Below are positions 46,936-56,469 of a stretch of DNA of 64,000 nt, piece after piece. The number at the start of each line of letters is the position of its first letter. Within the stretch, counting starts at the first letter, position 1. Origin of the DNA: CAVSMC01 sp963798655 (GTDB lineage: Bacteria > Pseudomonadota > Gammaproteobacteria > Burkholderiales > Casimicrobiaceae); contig CAWCUH010000001.1 in the NCBI GenBank assembly GCA_963798655.1, forward strand, positions 62,001 to 126,000, in the 5' to 3' direction. Below the pieces are notes generated by a model. The model was not told where the DNA came from and searched no databases. It was given only the letters and a program-made list of their open reading frames with translations. Position numbers and translations under genes: made by a program.

Positions 46936-47598
46936 ATGGTGAAAACGATTGTGGGTTCGTTCGACAGCTTCAACGAGGCGCAACGCGTCGCGCGCGACCT
47001 GATCGACGATGGCTTTCTCGACAGCGACGTGAACGTTGTCGCGAGCAACATCCGAGGCGACTACCGAAACGACGACCGCGTGAAGACGACGAATGCGAGC
47101 GGCACGGCGACGGGTGCCGTGACCGGCGGCGTCGTCGGCGGCGCGGCGGGACTGGCGGCGAGCCTGATGGGTCTCACTATTCCCGGCATCGGGCCGATCA
47201 TCGCGGCCGGGCCTATAGTCGCCACGTTGAGCGGCGCGGGCGTCGGCGCCGTCGCCGGTGGCCTGATCGGTGCGCTGACCGATCTCGGCGTGTCGAAGAA
47301 CGACGCCGAGTACTACGCCGAGTCGGTGCGTCGCGGCGGCGCGCTGGTCACGGTGCGTGCGGATGAATCGCGCGCCGAGCGGGCGGCCGAGCTGATGCGC
47401 GAGCACGGTGCCGTCGACATCGAACGGCGCGTCGAGCAGTGGCGCGAAAGCGGATGGACCGGCTGGAGCCCGGAGGCGCAACCGTACTCGCTCGATGACA
47501 TCGAGCGCGACCGCGCACGCTACTCGTCGCGGGACGATGCGGCCGGCACGCCGGTCATGCGCAGCGACGCCGATCTCGGCGGTGGCGCAAGGCGATAA
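46936..47598 (+). CDS. General-stress/YflT-type protein with glycine-zipper segment
   Basis: A 220-residue protein. The N-terminal 45 residues (IVGSFDSFNEAQRVARDLID, DGFLDSDVNVV) match heat-induced stress protein YflT/DUF1269-type domains. The middle is a Gly/Ala-rich membrane-like segment (TGAVTGGVVGGAAGLAASLM and VATLSGAGVGAVAGGLIGAL). The C-terminal part GGALVTVRADESRAERAAEL and MREHGAVDIERR resembles the second YflT half. A role in membrane stress is inferred only. Confidence 0.78.
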   Translation: MVKTIVGSFDSFNEAQRVARDLIDDGFLDSDVNVVASNIRGDYRNDDRVKTTNASGTATGAVTGGVVGGAAGLAASLMGLTIPGIGPIIAAGPIVATLSGAGVGAVAGGLIGALTDLGVSKNDAEYYAESVRRGGALVTVRADESRAERAAELMREHGAVDIERRVEQWRESGWTGWSPEAQPYSLDDIERDRARYSSRDDAAGTPVMRSDADLGGGARR

Positions 47599-47660
47599 AC
47601 GAGGCGAAGCGCAGTGAAGCGCCGTTGCCATCGCTTCACTGCGTTTCGATCGGAGGTTGC

Positions 47661-47789
47661 ATGCCGCGCAAGTTCGTCGGCATTTACGATCGCCCGCATG
47701 TCCTTCGCCAGCGACGCGTCTGGGTCCCGCTCGCCATCGGCCTGGCGGCGCTCGTGTTCTGGATCGTCGTCTTTCTGTTCTTCCGGTGA
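47661..47789 (+). CDS. 42-residue single-pass membrane protein
   Basis: A short gene with a clean CGGAGG ribosome binding site 8 bases before the ATG. The product is MPRKFVGIYDRPHVLRQRR, then a hydrophobic VWVPLAIGLAALVFWIVVFL helix ending FFR. The basic N-terminus and single helix suggest a small inner-membrane protein with N-in topology. It lies between the stress-protein gene and the UdgX gene. No family recognised. Confidence 0.6.
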   Translation: MPRKFVGIYDRPHVLRQRRVWVPLAIGLAALVFWIVVFLFFR

Positions 47790-47838
47790 GCGTGCCGCGG
47801 CCCTGAGCCTGGCAGCGCCGGGCTCTCCTAGCGCGCGC

Positions 47839-48441
47839 ATGGCAGGCCCGGACCCCGCGCTGAAGCGAGACGTCGACGCGTGCCGGCGATGCGAGCTATG
47901 GGAGCGGGCGACGCAAGGCGTACCCGGCGAGGGTGCGCGGCGGCCCCTGCTGATGCTCGTTGGCGAGCAGCCCGGCGACGAGGAAGACCGCCAGGGACAT
48001 CCGTTCGTCGGCGCCGCGGGCAAGCTGCTGCATGAGCTGATCGCGCAGGCAGGCATCGACCCGGCGAGCGCGTACGTCACCAACGCCGTCAAGCACTTCT
48101 ACTGGGAGCCACGCGGCAAGCGGCGCATCCACAAGACGCCTGCGCAGCGTCACATCGCCGCGTGCGTCGTGTGGCTCGAGCAGGAGATCGCGAAGTACAA
48201 ACCGCATGTCATCGTCGCGCTTGGGCGCACCGCGCTCGTATCGCTCGTCGGGCGCGTCATGACGTTGACGGCGGCGCGAGCGCAACAGCTGACGACCGAG
48301 GCGGGAGTACCGCTTGTCGCGACGTATCACCCATCCGCCGCGCTGCGTGCGCCGACGGCCGAGTTGCGCGCCGACATTCGCGGCGCGCTCGTCGACGACC
48401 TCGTCAAGGCGCTCAAGCTCGCGGAGAGTTTCACCAAATGA
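47839..48441 (+). CDS. udgX: UdgX-type uracil-DNA glycosylase
   Basis: A 200-residue member of the family 4-like uracil-DNA glycosylases. It carries the UdgX-specific loop KRRIHKTP (His near residue 98), absent from ordinary family 4 enzymes. In the mycobacterial prototype this His forms a covalent bond to the DNA abasic sugar after uracil removal. Motif A is GEQPGDEEDRQGHPFVG and motif B is YHPSAALR. Iron-sulfur ligands are CRRC near residues 15-18 and Cys109, with others not obvious. It sits directly upstream of LigD-type polymerase and ligase genes, suggesting a DNA-repair cluster. Confidence 0.9.
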   Translation: MAGPDPALKRDVDACRRCELWERATQGVPGEGARRPLLMLVGEQPGDEEDRQGHPFVGAAGKLLHELIAQAGIDPASAYVTNAVKHFYWEPRGKRRIHKTPAQRHIAACVVWLEQEIAKYKPHVIVALGRTALVSLVGRVMTLTAARAQQLTTEAGVPLVATYHPSAALRAPTAELRADIRGALVDDLVKALKLAESFTK

Positions 48442-48621
48442 GTCGCCAAATGAGTCATCCGGGGGGGGACCGAGCTCGATCGCGGGATCCGCGGCGCGAT
48501 GATCATGCCGAAGGCAGCGAAGCGCGCGATAGCGGCTTCCAGACGCAGCCTGCCGTCGCCGCCACGCACGACCGGCGCCGCGAACGAGCGAGCGACGCGC
48601 ACGCATCATCCGTCGAGCGCA

Positions 48622-49623
48622 ATGCGTCGCGCTCGCCACGTCGGCGGCGACACGGTCGCGGTGCGTGTCCCGCCCGACGTCGATTCGGCCGACGTCGTCG
48701 TCGGATCGCGCAGCGTGCGCCTGACGAATCTCGGCAAGGTCTTCTGGCCCGAGCTCGGTCTTACCAAGCGCGACCTTCTGCAGTACTACGCCGACGTGGC
48801 GCCCGCGCTGCTGCCGCACGTGTCGGACCGCGCCATGGTGATGAAACGCTATCCCAACGGCGCTGCCGGCGAGTTCTTCTTCATGAAGCGAACGCCGTCG
48901 CCGCGGCCCGTGTGGCTCGAGACGTGCTCGATCGAGCACGCGTCCGGCAACGTGATCGACTTCCCGATGGTGCAGGACATCGCCTCGCTGCTGTGGGTGG
49001 TGAATCTCGGTTGCATCGACCTCAACCAATGGTACGCGCGCTGCGACGACGTCGACCGCCCCGACTATCTGCATTTCGATCTCGATCCCGTGCCCGGCGC
49101 GACGTTCGCCGACGTGCGCGCGACCGCGTTCATCGTTCGCGACGCGCTCGATGCGCTCGGCATGCGCACGTTCGTCAAGACGACCGGATCGCGCGGCCTG
49201 CATGTCTACGCTCCGATCGTGCGCGGGCCGACGCAGCGCGACGTGTGGACGTTCGCGAAGGGACTCGCGCAGGTGCTGGCCGCGAGGCGGCCCGACGTCA
49301 TCACCGCCGAATACAAGGTCGCCAAGCGGCCGCGCGACCGCGTGCTCGTCGATTACAACCAGAATGCGTGGGGCCGCACGCTTGCGTCGATCTACTCGCC
49401 GCGCCCGCGGCCGACCGCGACGGTTTCGACGCCCATCACGTGGGCAGAGCTCGAAGCCGGTGCGTCGATCGACGAGTTCACGATCGCGAACGTGCCGGCG
49501 CGCATCGCGCAACTGGGCGACCTGTGGGCGCCGCTCAACGACGATGCGGGACGCTTCGAGCTGCGCGCGTGTTGCAACCGGCCGCGGCGACGAAGCGCCG
49601 GCGGTCGGCGCGCGAATGACACG
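48622..49623 (+). CDS. ligD: LigD-type primase-polymerase domain
   Basis: About 334 codons of a LigD polymerase domain, an archaeo-eukaryotic primase-like enzyme that fills ends during non-homologous end joining. Motifs: LTNLGKVFWPELGLTKRDLL, the DxD catalytic pair in LHFDLDPVPG, TTGSRGLHVYAPI and KVAKRPRDRVLVDYNQN. The frame stays open into the following ligase domain. Another frame near 49570-49617 ends with a Lys/Arg-rich tail and a TGA just before the ligase ATG, so a separate polymerase protein with a nearby indel is also possible. The start at 48622 is preferred; 48499 is open but low in homology. Confidence 0.8.
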
Positions 49624-50654
49624 ATGCCGCTGCCGCTGCCAATCGATTACGCGCCGATGGAGGCGAAGCTGGTCGGCGAGATTCCGCTCGGCGATCAGTG
49701 GCGCTTCGAGCCGAAGTGGGACGGGTTTCGCTGCGTGGCGTTCAAGGACGCAGCCGACGTCGATCTCCGCTCGCGCGCGGGGCAGCCGTTCAATCGCTAT
49801 TTCCCGAAGTCGTCGCTGCCGTTGCGGCGCTCGATGCGCGGCGATGCGTGCTCGACGGCGAACTCGTCGTTCCCGACGGCAGTGGGCTGTCGTTCGACGA
49901 GCTGCTGCAGCGGATTCATCCGGCCGCGAGCCGCGTCGCGAAGCTTTCACGCGAGCATCCGGCGCTCTACGTGCTGTTCGACCTGCTGGTCGACGCGCAG
50001 GGTCGCTCGCTCGTCGATCGTCCGCTCGCCGAGCGGCGCGCGGCGCTGGAGCGCTTTTTCACGAGCGCCGTGCCGGCGGGCTCGCTGTTGCGCCTTTCGC
50101 CGCAGACGACCGAGCGCGCTGCGGTCGAGCGCTGGTTCGCGTCGGTCGGCGCGGGACTGGACGGCGTCGTCGCGAAGCGCGCCGATCTCGCCTACCAGCT
50201 CGGGTGAGCGACCGGCATGCAGAAGGTCAAGCGGATGCGAACGGCCGATTGCGTCGTCGGCGGCTTTCGCTACGGCAAGGATGCGGACGTCGTCGGCTCA
50301 TTGCTGCTGGGACTCTATGACGGCGGCGGCTTGCTCCATCACGTCGGCTTCGCGGCGAACATTCCCGCCGTCGACAAGCGCGAGCTTACGACGACTCTGG
50401 AGCGCTTGAAGAAGGCGCCGGGCTTCACCGGGCGCGCGCCCGGCGGCCCGAGCCGCTGGAGCACCGAGCGCAGCGGCGAGTGGACCCCGCTCGCACCCAG
50501 GCTCGTCGTCGAGGTGCAGTACGATCATTTCAGCGGCGACCGTTTTCGCCACGGCACGAAGCTGCTGCGCTTTCGTCCCGACAAGCCGGCGCGGCAGTGC
50601 ACGCTCGGGCAAGTGCGGCAGGAGAGCGCAAGTCTGCTCGCACTGCTTACTTGA
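49624..50654 (+). pseudogene. ligD: ATP-dependent DNA ligase (LigD ligase domain), broken by a frameshift and an in-frame stop
   Basis: Starts MPLPLPIDYAPMEAKLVGEI. The adenylation lysine motif is EPKWDGFRC. At about 49803-49806 a base is missing; the next frame reads VLDGELVVPDG (motif III) and GLDGVVAKRAD (motif IV). Then TGA at 50205-50207 interrupts the frame where the family normally has GERTGMQKVKR; the bases fit two compensating indels (GGT GAG CGN). The rest, KVKRMRTADCVVGGFRYGKD and the OB-fold tail, is intact. Either the gene is inactive or the assembly has errors. Confidence 0.85.
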
Positions 50655-51487
50655 CGCGGAACGTCGCGACGAGCGGGTTGTGATCGGACGATTTGACCGG
50701 GATCGCGGCGACGTCGATCGCGTCGAGCCCGCGCACCATCATGTGATCGAGTTGCTTGCCGAGGAACAGCGAGCGCTTGTCGTCATGCGGTGCGGCTCGG
50801 CGAGACCGAGCTTCGTCGCCGTTGCCGACAGCGCAGCGCGGCGCGCTTTGGTCCACGTGTTGAAGTCGCCGGCGAAGATCACCGGCCCGCGATGGCGCGC
50901 GAGCACGTCGGCGAGCGCGGCGAGCTGCGCCTGGTACGCGCCGAGCGTCAGCGCGAAGTTGATCGCATGAATGTTGACGACCGCGAGCGGCTCGCGCTGC
51001 CCGGCGACGCGAAACCAGCTGATGACCGCTGATTTCGGCACGACGATCAGCGGCTCGCCGATGCGCTGCGTGCAGGTTGCGAGCGGCGCGACGCGCGACG
51101 CCGTCAGCACGCCGATGTCGTGACCGCCATAGAGAAAGGACTCGCGAGCACCCAGTCGAAGCCGGCGTCCTCGACGATGCGACGCAGCTCGTCGTCGATC
51201 GTCGCTTCCTGCAGCAGCACGACTTCGGCGGATGACACGAAGCGGCGCAGGTCGCTTTGCCAGCCGTCGTCGCCCTGCTTGTGGATGTTCCAGCTGACGA
51301 TGCGGATCGCATTCGCGTCGAGCGCATCGCCGTCCGCTGCCGATGCGGCGGCGGCGCCCGCGGCGTCGCAGCCCAGCGACTGCACGTCGAGCTTGCCGGC
51401 GCGCATGACGACCGCGCGCGGCTGCTCGGTGAGCGTGACGCATCCGGCGAGCGCCGCGCACAGCAGTAACGCGGCGAGCTTCTCCAC
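50647..51487 (-). pseudogene. Endonuclease/exonuclease/phosphatase-family lipoprotein, two frameshifts
   Basis: From a GTG at 51487 the first frame gives a lipoprotein signal (ALLLCAALAGC), IRIVSWNIHKQGDDGWQSDL (the first EEP motif) and VVLLQEATIDDE. Near 51139-51146 the frame shifts, continuing FLYGGHDIGVLTASRVAPLA, VNIHAINF and FAGDFNTW. Near 50785-50790 it shifts again to LFLGKQLDHMMVRGLD and the closing SDHNPLVATFRVK. Every EEP catalytic motif is intact over the three frames, so sequencing error is a serious possibility. Its stop overlaps the ligase stop by eight bases in convergent orientation. Confidence 0.82.
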
Positions 51488-51494
51488 GGTCGCT

Positions 51495-52435
51495 TCAGTG
51501 CGCAGGCCCGACGTACCCGGGCGCCGGCTGCGTGAAGTACGCGTGCAGGATGTGATAGACCGTGCGGTAGTTCTTCTGCTGAAAGCTCGCGTGCGAGATG
51601 CCCGCCATGATGCTGAACTGCTTGTCCGGGTTCGGCAGCCGCTTGAAGAACCCGATCAGGTCGTCGAGCGCGGCGATGCCGTCGTACTGGCCGCGCAGCA
51701 CCAGCGTCGGCATCGTGATCTTCGCCGGATCGACGACCGGCAGCTTCGAGCACATGTCGATGTACGTTCCGTTCGGCATCGAGTCGTCGAGCGCGAGGAT
51801 CGCGTCGGCGAACGCGTCGACGACGCGCGGCTCGGCGCAGTCGGGATGGTCGCGCTGGAAGATCGAGTGCACGAACGCGCGGTCGATCGGCCGGCGCCTG
51901 CTCGCGAGAAACTGCGGCAGCTTCTGCGCCGTTCGGCGAGCGTCGGCGCGCCTTCACCGGTCCAGACGAAGGCGTCGAGCGCGAGGCGCGATACGCGCTC
52001 GGGATGGCGCTCGGCGAACAGCGCCGCGCGCAACGCGCCCGACGAGATGCCGTACGTCATGAACGAGCGGGTGCGCCGCGCCTGCGTGATGTAATCGGTG
52101 GCCGCGGCGAGATCGTCGGCGCCGTTCGCGATGTCGCAGAAGATGTCGCGGCGCTTGTCGGAACGGCCGTAGCCCTCCATGTCGACGCACCAGCAGACGA
52201 ACCCGCGCTGCGCGAACCAGTCCATCACCGATGAATCGGCGCGCCCCGGCACATGCAGATCGAACGTCGGCTGCGACGCCATCGACGAGCCGTGGACGAA
52301 CAGCACGGTCGGCTTGCCGTCGGGCTGGTCGACGAATTTTTCCCACAGGAACAGCCGCACGTCGCCGTCGGGCGTGCGCTTGTGCGTGAAATGCTCGACG
52401 CCGCTGACGGCGGCGCTGCTTGCGGTATCGTTCAT
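51495..52435 (-). pseudogene. Alpha/beta hydrolase interrupted by a frameshift
   Basis: From ATG at 52435 the frame gives HKRTPDGDVRLFLWEKF, the VLFVHGSSMAS oxyanion region, DMEGYGRSDKRRD and the nucleophile elbow TYGISSGALRA. Near 51921-51930 a single-base shift separates it from the frame LPQFLASRRRPIDRAFVHSI, PTLVLRGQYDGIAALDDL (acid residue) and AGISHASFQQKNYR (histidine). The complete protein would be about 312 residues. It ends seven bases before the EEP-family gene on the same strand. Confidence 0.82.
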
Positions 52436-52492
52436 CGGCGATCGTGCGCGGTTGCGAACCCGCGCGATTGTAACTGCTGAGCGCGGCGCACC

Positions 52493-53473
52493 TCAGTCGA
52501 TCTTCGCGCCGGTCTCGCGAATGACCTTGGCCCAGAGCGCCTTCTCCGCATGGAAGAAGCGGTCGAACTCGGCGGGCGTCGAGCCGACGATCTCGATGCC
52601 GGCCGTGCTCATGTACGCCTTCACCTCGTCGGTCGCGAGCGCCTCGACGAGCGTTCGATGCAGCTTGTCGATGATCGGCTGCGGCGTGCCCTTCGGCGCG
52701 AGCAAGCCCATCCACACGTATGCCTCGTAGCCCGGGACACCGGACTCCATCACCGTCGGCACGTCGGGCAGCTGCGGCGAGCGATGCGCGCCGGTGACGG
52801 CGAGCGGGCGCAGCTTGCCGGCCTTGATGTGGCCGACCATGCCGGCGGTGCCCGGAATCGACACCGGCACCTGTCCGGCGAGAAGGTCCGTCGTCGCCTG
52901 CCCGCTGCCGCGATAGGGCACGTGGTTCAACTTCAGCCCGAGCGACGACGCGAGCAGCGCCATGAACAGATGCTGGCCGCTGCCGTTGCCCGACGACGCG
53001 TAGTCGACGCTGCCCGGCCGCGCCTTCACGTACTCGACGAACTCGCGCAACGTCTTCACCGGCAACGACGGATGCACGACCAGCACGCCGGGCTCGCGGC
53101 CGATCAGCGAGATCGGTGCGAAATCGTCGACCGGGTCGAACGCGAGCTTCGGGTAAAGCGATGCGCTGATGGCGACGGTCTGCGATGCGAGCAGCAACGT
53201 GTAACCGTCGGGCGCCGACCTGGCGACGATTTCGGCGCCGATCGTCGCGCCGGCGCCGGGCTTGTTTTCGACGTACATCTGGGCGCCGAGCCGCTTCGAC
53301 ATCTCGGCGGCGATCAGCCGCATCGGACCGTCGACTGCGCCGCCGGGCGAGAACGGCACGATGACGCGCACCGGCCGCGACGGGTAATCCTGTGCAACCG
53401 CAATGGACGCGCCGAGCGCGATCACCGCGCCGAATGCCGCGAGCATTGCGCGCAGGCTACATGGGAGCGACAT
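52493..53473 (-). CDS. Tripartite tricarboxylate transporter (Bug) substrate-binding protein
   Basis: A 326-residue periplasmic binding protein: signal peptide ending SIAVAQ, then DYPSRPVRVIVPFSPGGAVD and the GAQMYVENKPGAGATIGAE motif; NHVPYRGSGQATTDLLAGQV marks the hinge. The ATG at 53473 follows GGAGG. No TctA/TctB genes are adjacent. It differs markedly in sequence from the other Bug protein in the window at 32464-33432, so the two are not a local duplicate. Confidence 0.9.
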   Translation of the reverse strand: MSLPCSLRAMLAAFGAVIALGASIAVAQDYPSRPVRVIVPFSPGGAVDGPMRLIAAEMSKRLGAQMYVENKPGAGATIGAEIVARSAPDGYTLLLASQTVAISASLYPKLAFDPVDDFAPISLIGREPGVLVVHPSLPVKTLREFVEYVKARPGSVDYASSGNGSGQHLFMALLASSLGLKLNHVPYRGSGQATTDLLAGQVPVSIPGTAGMVGHIKAGKLRPLAVTGAHRSPQLPDVPTVMESGVPGYEAYVWMGLLAPKGTPQPIIDKLHRTLVEALATDEVKAYMSTAGIEIVGSTPAEFDRFFHAEKALWAKVIRETGAKID

Positions 53474-53639
53474 CGATCCTCCGTGAAAATCGTAGAATGC
53501 GGCACGCGATCTTGCGCGCCGCGACGCGCATGCAAATATTACGGTCGCTCGAGGTCCCCGCCAAGCGTGGCGAATTTTGCCGGAGGCCGACGCTGACGCG
53601 CACCGGACGCAATCCACAAGAAAAAGGAGAACAAACGAC

Positions 53640-54860
53640 ATGGGGTCCCTGATCGCGAGCCGGATTCAGGCGCTCGGCGCGGCCGCAGCGGTGCCGTTCG
53701 AAGTGACGTTCGCCGACGGCGAGCGCTACGTCAACCGGCCCGAGACGCCTCATTTCGCGCTGCGTTTCCGCCGTCGCGCCGCCGAAGTGACCGCAGCGGC
53801 GTTCGGCCACGTCGGCATCCTCGACGCGTGGTTCGACGGCCACCTCGACATCGAAGGCGACCTGCGCGCGCTGTTCCGTACCGGCATGGAGGCCGGATTC
53901 AACGGCAGGAACGTGCTCGTCGACAAGCGCAACAGGCTGCACGAGCTCACGCATTCGAACGCCAGCCGCGAGCAGGCGAAGGCGAACGCGCGCGTGCATT
54001 ACGGGCTGCCCGCCGATTTTTACAGGGTCTGGCTCGACGACCCGCTGATGATGTACACGTGCGGGTACTGGAAGGAGGGCACGCACACGCTCGAGCAGGC
54101 GCAGCAGAACAAGATCGATCATGTCGCCCGCAAGATTCGCCTCGCACCCGGCGAGCAGGTCGTCGACATCGGCTGCGGCTTCGGTGGCTTCATGTTTCGC
54201 GCCGTCGAGCGTTTCGCAGTGCACGTCACCGGCGTCAACACGACGACCGAGCAGGTCGACTGGGTCGCCGGCGAGATCGCCCGGCGCAAGCTCGGCGACA
54301 AGCTCGTTGTTCAGGAGGCCGACTTCCGCGACGTCGATCGGCAGTACGACAAGGTCGTGTCGATCGGCGTGCTCGAGCATGCCGGCCGCGACCAGATCGC
54401 GGAAGTCGTGAAGGCGCACGCGGATTTCCTCAAGCCCGGCGGCCTCGGCATGCTGCACTTCATCGGCCACGTCGGGCGCCGCGACACCGAGTACTTCATC
54501 CGCGAGCACGTCTTCCCGGGAGGCTGGATCCCGAGCCTCGCCGATGTCATCGTCGCGATGGAGGACGCCGGCCTCGAGGTCGTCGACATCGAGAATCTGC
54601 GCCGGCACTACGCGCTCACCCTCGATGTTTGGGCCGAGCGCTTCGACGCGTCGTGGGAGGCGATCCGCGCGATCGATCCCGCGCGCTTCGACGAGCGATT
54701 CCGGCGCATCTGGCGCACGTACCTGATCGGCTGCGCGGAGATGTTCCGCTCGCCCGTCGAGCGCACGCATTTGTTCCAGATCGTCTTCAGCAAGGGCAAT
54801 GTCGCGCGCGACAGCTACCCGATGAGCCGCGCGTTCCTGTATCGCGACGAACCGTCGTGA
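53640..54860 (+). CDS. CFA-type SAM-dependent methyltransferase acting on phospholipid acyl chains
   Basis: A 406-residue member of the cyclopropane-fatty-acid synthase family. A helical lid (FALRFRRRAAEVTAAAFGHV) precedes the active-site region YGLPADFYRVWLDDPLMMYT and CGYWKEGTHTLEQAQQNKID. SAM binding is VVDIGCGFGGFMFRAVERF. The bicarbonate-site region reads SIGVLEHAGRDQIAEV. A downstream DHCR24-like flavoprotein overlaps it by four bases. That pairing, as in BfaB/BfaA and TmsB/TmsA of actinobacteria, makes 10-methyl-branched rather than cyclopropane acids. Confidence 0.85.
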   Translation: MGSLIASRIQALGAAAAVPFEVTFADGERYVNRPETPHFALRFRRRAAEVTAAAFGHVGILDAWFDGHLDIEGDLRALFRTGMEAGFNGRNVLVDKRNRLHELTHSNASREQAKANARVHYGLPADFYRVWLDDPLMMYTCGYWKEGTHTLEQAQQNKIDHVARKIRLAPGEQVVDIGCGFGGFMFRAVERFAVHVTGVNTTTEQVDWVAGEIARRKLGDKLVVQEADFRDVDRQYDKVVSIGVLEHAGRDQIAEVVKAHADFLKPGGLGMLHFIGHVGRRDTEYFIREHVFPGGWIPSLADVIVAMEDAGLEVVDIENLRRHYALTLDVWAERFDASWEAIRAIDPARFDERFRRIWRTYLIGCAEMFRSPVERTHLFQIVFSKGNVARDSYPMSRAFLYRDEPS

Positions 54861-56251
54861 GCCCGTCGGGCGGCCCCGACGGCGAGCACCGGGGTATGCC
54901 GCACGAGCGCGCCACGTCGTCCGCGTTCGCCGAGCGGCGCGATCGGCTTGCGCAGTCGTTGCGCGGGGCTGCCGGCTCGCACGTGGCGCTCGGCAAGGAG
55001 ACGTCGAATCTCTTTCGCGAGCGCGCGGGCGGCGCGAAGCGAGTGCTCGACGTCCGCGCGTTCGACCACGTGCTCGCCGTCGACGCCGGGCGCCGCCTCG
55101 TCGACTGCGAAGGCATGGTGACGTACGAGGCGCTCGTCGATGCGACGCTCGCCTGCGATGGCATGCCGGCGGTTGTGCCGCAGCTGAAGACGATCACCCT
55201 CGGCGGCGCCGCCGCCGGCGTCGGCATCGAGGCGACATCGTTCCGGCATGGACTCGTGCACGAGACGCTGACCGAGATCGAGGTCGTCACCGGCGATGGC
55301 CGCACGCTCGTCTGCACGCCGGACAACGAGCATGCCGATCTCTTCTACGGCTTTCCGAACTCGTACGGCACGCTAGGGTATGCGCTGCGGCTCGTCGCGC
55401 GCGTGCAGCCGGTCAAGCCGTACGTCGCGATCACGCACACGCGATTCGCGACGCCGCTCGCGTTCTTCAGCGCGCTGCAACAGGCGTGCGACGGCGATGC
55501 CGACTTCGTCGAGGGCGTCGTGTTCGACGACGACGCGTTGTATCTGACCGAGGGTCGCTTCATCGACACGGCAAGCGCCGTCAGCGACTACTCGTACGAG
55601 CGCATCTACTATCGCTCGATTCGCGAGCGCGCGAGCGACGCATTGACGGTGCGCGACTTCCTCTGGCGCTGGGACACCGACTGGTTCTGGTGCTCGAAGA
55701 ACGTCGGCGCGCAGCTGCCGTGGCTGCGGCGGCTCTACGGGCGCGAGCGGCTCAATTCGCGCACGTACCAGAAGATCATGCGCTGGAATACCCGCTGGGG
55801 AGTGACCCGAGCGCTGGCGAAGCTTCGCGGCGGCCACACCGAGTCGGTGATCCAGGACGTCGACATTCCGCTGCCGAGCGCACCGCAGTTTCTCGACTTC
55901 TTCCTGCGCGAGATCCGCGTGCTGCCGATGTGGATCTGCCCGATCACGACTTCGGCGATCGCCGATCGCTTCGTGCTCTACCCGATGCGACCGCGCATGC
56001 GCTACGTGAACTTCGGCTTCTGGGACGTGCTGCGGCGCGAGCGCAGCCATGCACCGGGGCATTTCAATCGCGCGATCGAGGCGGAGGTGCAGCGATTGGG
56101 CGGCATCAAGTCGCTCTACTCGGACAGCTACTTCGAGCGCGCGACGTTCGACGCGATCTACGGCGGCGGCGCGTATCGCAACTTGAAGGCACGCTACGAC
56201 CCGACGGGAACGTTTCCCGGACTCTACGAAAAGTGCGTGCTGCGCCGTTGA
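54857..56251 (+). CDS. FAD-binding oxidoreductase, DHCR24/BfaA-TmsA-like
   Basis: About 464 residues. The FAD domain shows LDVRAFDHVLAVDAGRRLVD and the PCMH-type pyrophosphate loop VVPQLKTITLGGAAAGVGIE, then FRHGLVHETLTEIEVVTGDG. The C-terminal half (YYRSIRERASDALTVRDFLW, KARYDPTGTFPGLYEKCVLR) matches bacterial DHCR24-like reductases. Translation starts at a GTG that overlaps the stop of the methyltransferase gene (GTGA); ATG at 54896 is an alternative. The likely reaction is reduction of the 10-methylene acyl intermediate made by its partner, giving a 10-methyl fatty acid. Confidence 0.8.
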   Translation: MSPSGGPDGEHRGMPHERATSSAFAERRDRLAQSLRGAAGSHVALGKETSNLFRERAGGAKRVLDVRAFDHVLAVDAGRRLVDCEGMVTYEALVDATLACDGMPAVVPQLKTITLGGAAAGVGIEATSFRHGLVHETLTEIEVVTGDGRTLVCTPDNEHADLFYGFPNSYGTLGYALRLVARVQPVKPYVAITHTRFATPLAFFSALQQACDGDADFVEGVVFDDDALYLTEGRFIDTASAVSDYSYERIYYRSIRERASDALTVRDFLWRWDTDWFWCSKNVGAQLPWLRRLYGRERLNSRTYQKIMRWNTRWGVTRALAKLRGGHTESVIQDVDIPLPSAPQFLDFFLREIRVLPMWICPITTSAIADRFVLYPMRPRMRYVNFGFWDVLRRERSHAPGHFNRAIEAEVQRLGGIKSLYSDSYFERATFDAIYGGGAYRNLKARYDPTGTFPGLYEKCVLRR

Positions 56252-56289
56252 CGGCGCACCGCATCGTCCATCGCAGCCGCGCGACGCCG

Positions 56290-56305
56290 TGGCTCGACTC
56301 TTGCA
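56290..56305 (+). promoter_or_regulatory. Sigma-54-type promoter of the second PEP-CTERM gene
   Basis: TGGCTCG-N4-TTGCA matches the sigma-54 consensus with GG and GC exactly 12 bases apart. The predicted start near 56316 leaves a 154-base leader before the ATG at 56470. The leader is longer than for the first PEP-CTERM gene. Confidence 0.65.
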
Positions 56306-56469
56306 GAAGCGGTAACGCGACGATCGAGGGGCGTGCGCTGGCGCACGCGGCGGCCGTCGCGGCGGCTCGTTTCATTCGCAGCGGAATCAACCAGTTCGGA
56401 CGATGTGCCCGCGTTGTCGTCCACTGGTGAAGCGCGCCGTCCCTTACAACAATTTGCAAGGAGAACGCC

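Noticed and set aside
53640..56251. Plain cyclopropane fatty-acid synthase call for the methyltransferase
   Set aside because: The tightly coupled DHCR24-like reductase points to methyl-branched or related products; a plain CFA role remains possible but less likely.
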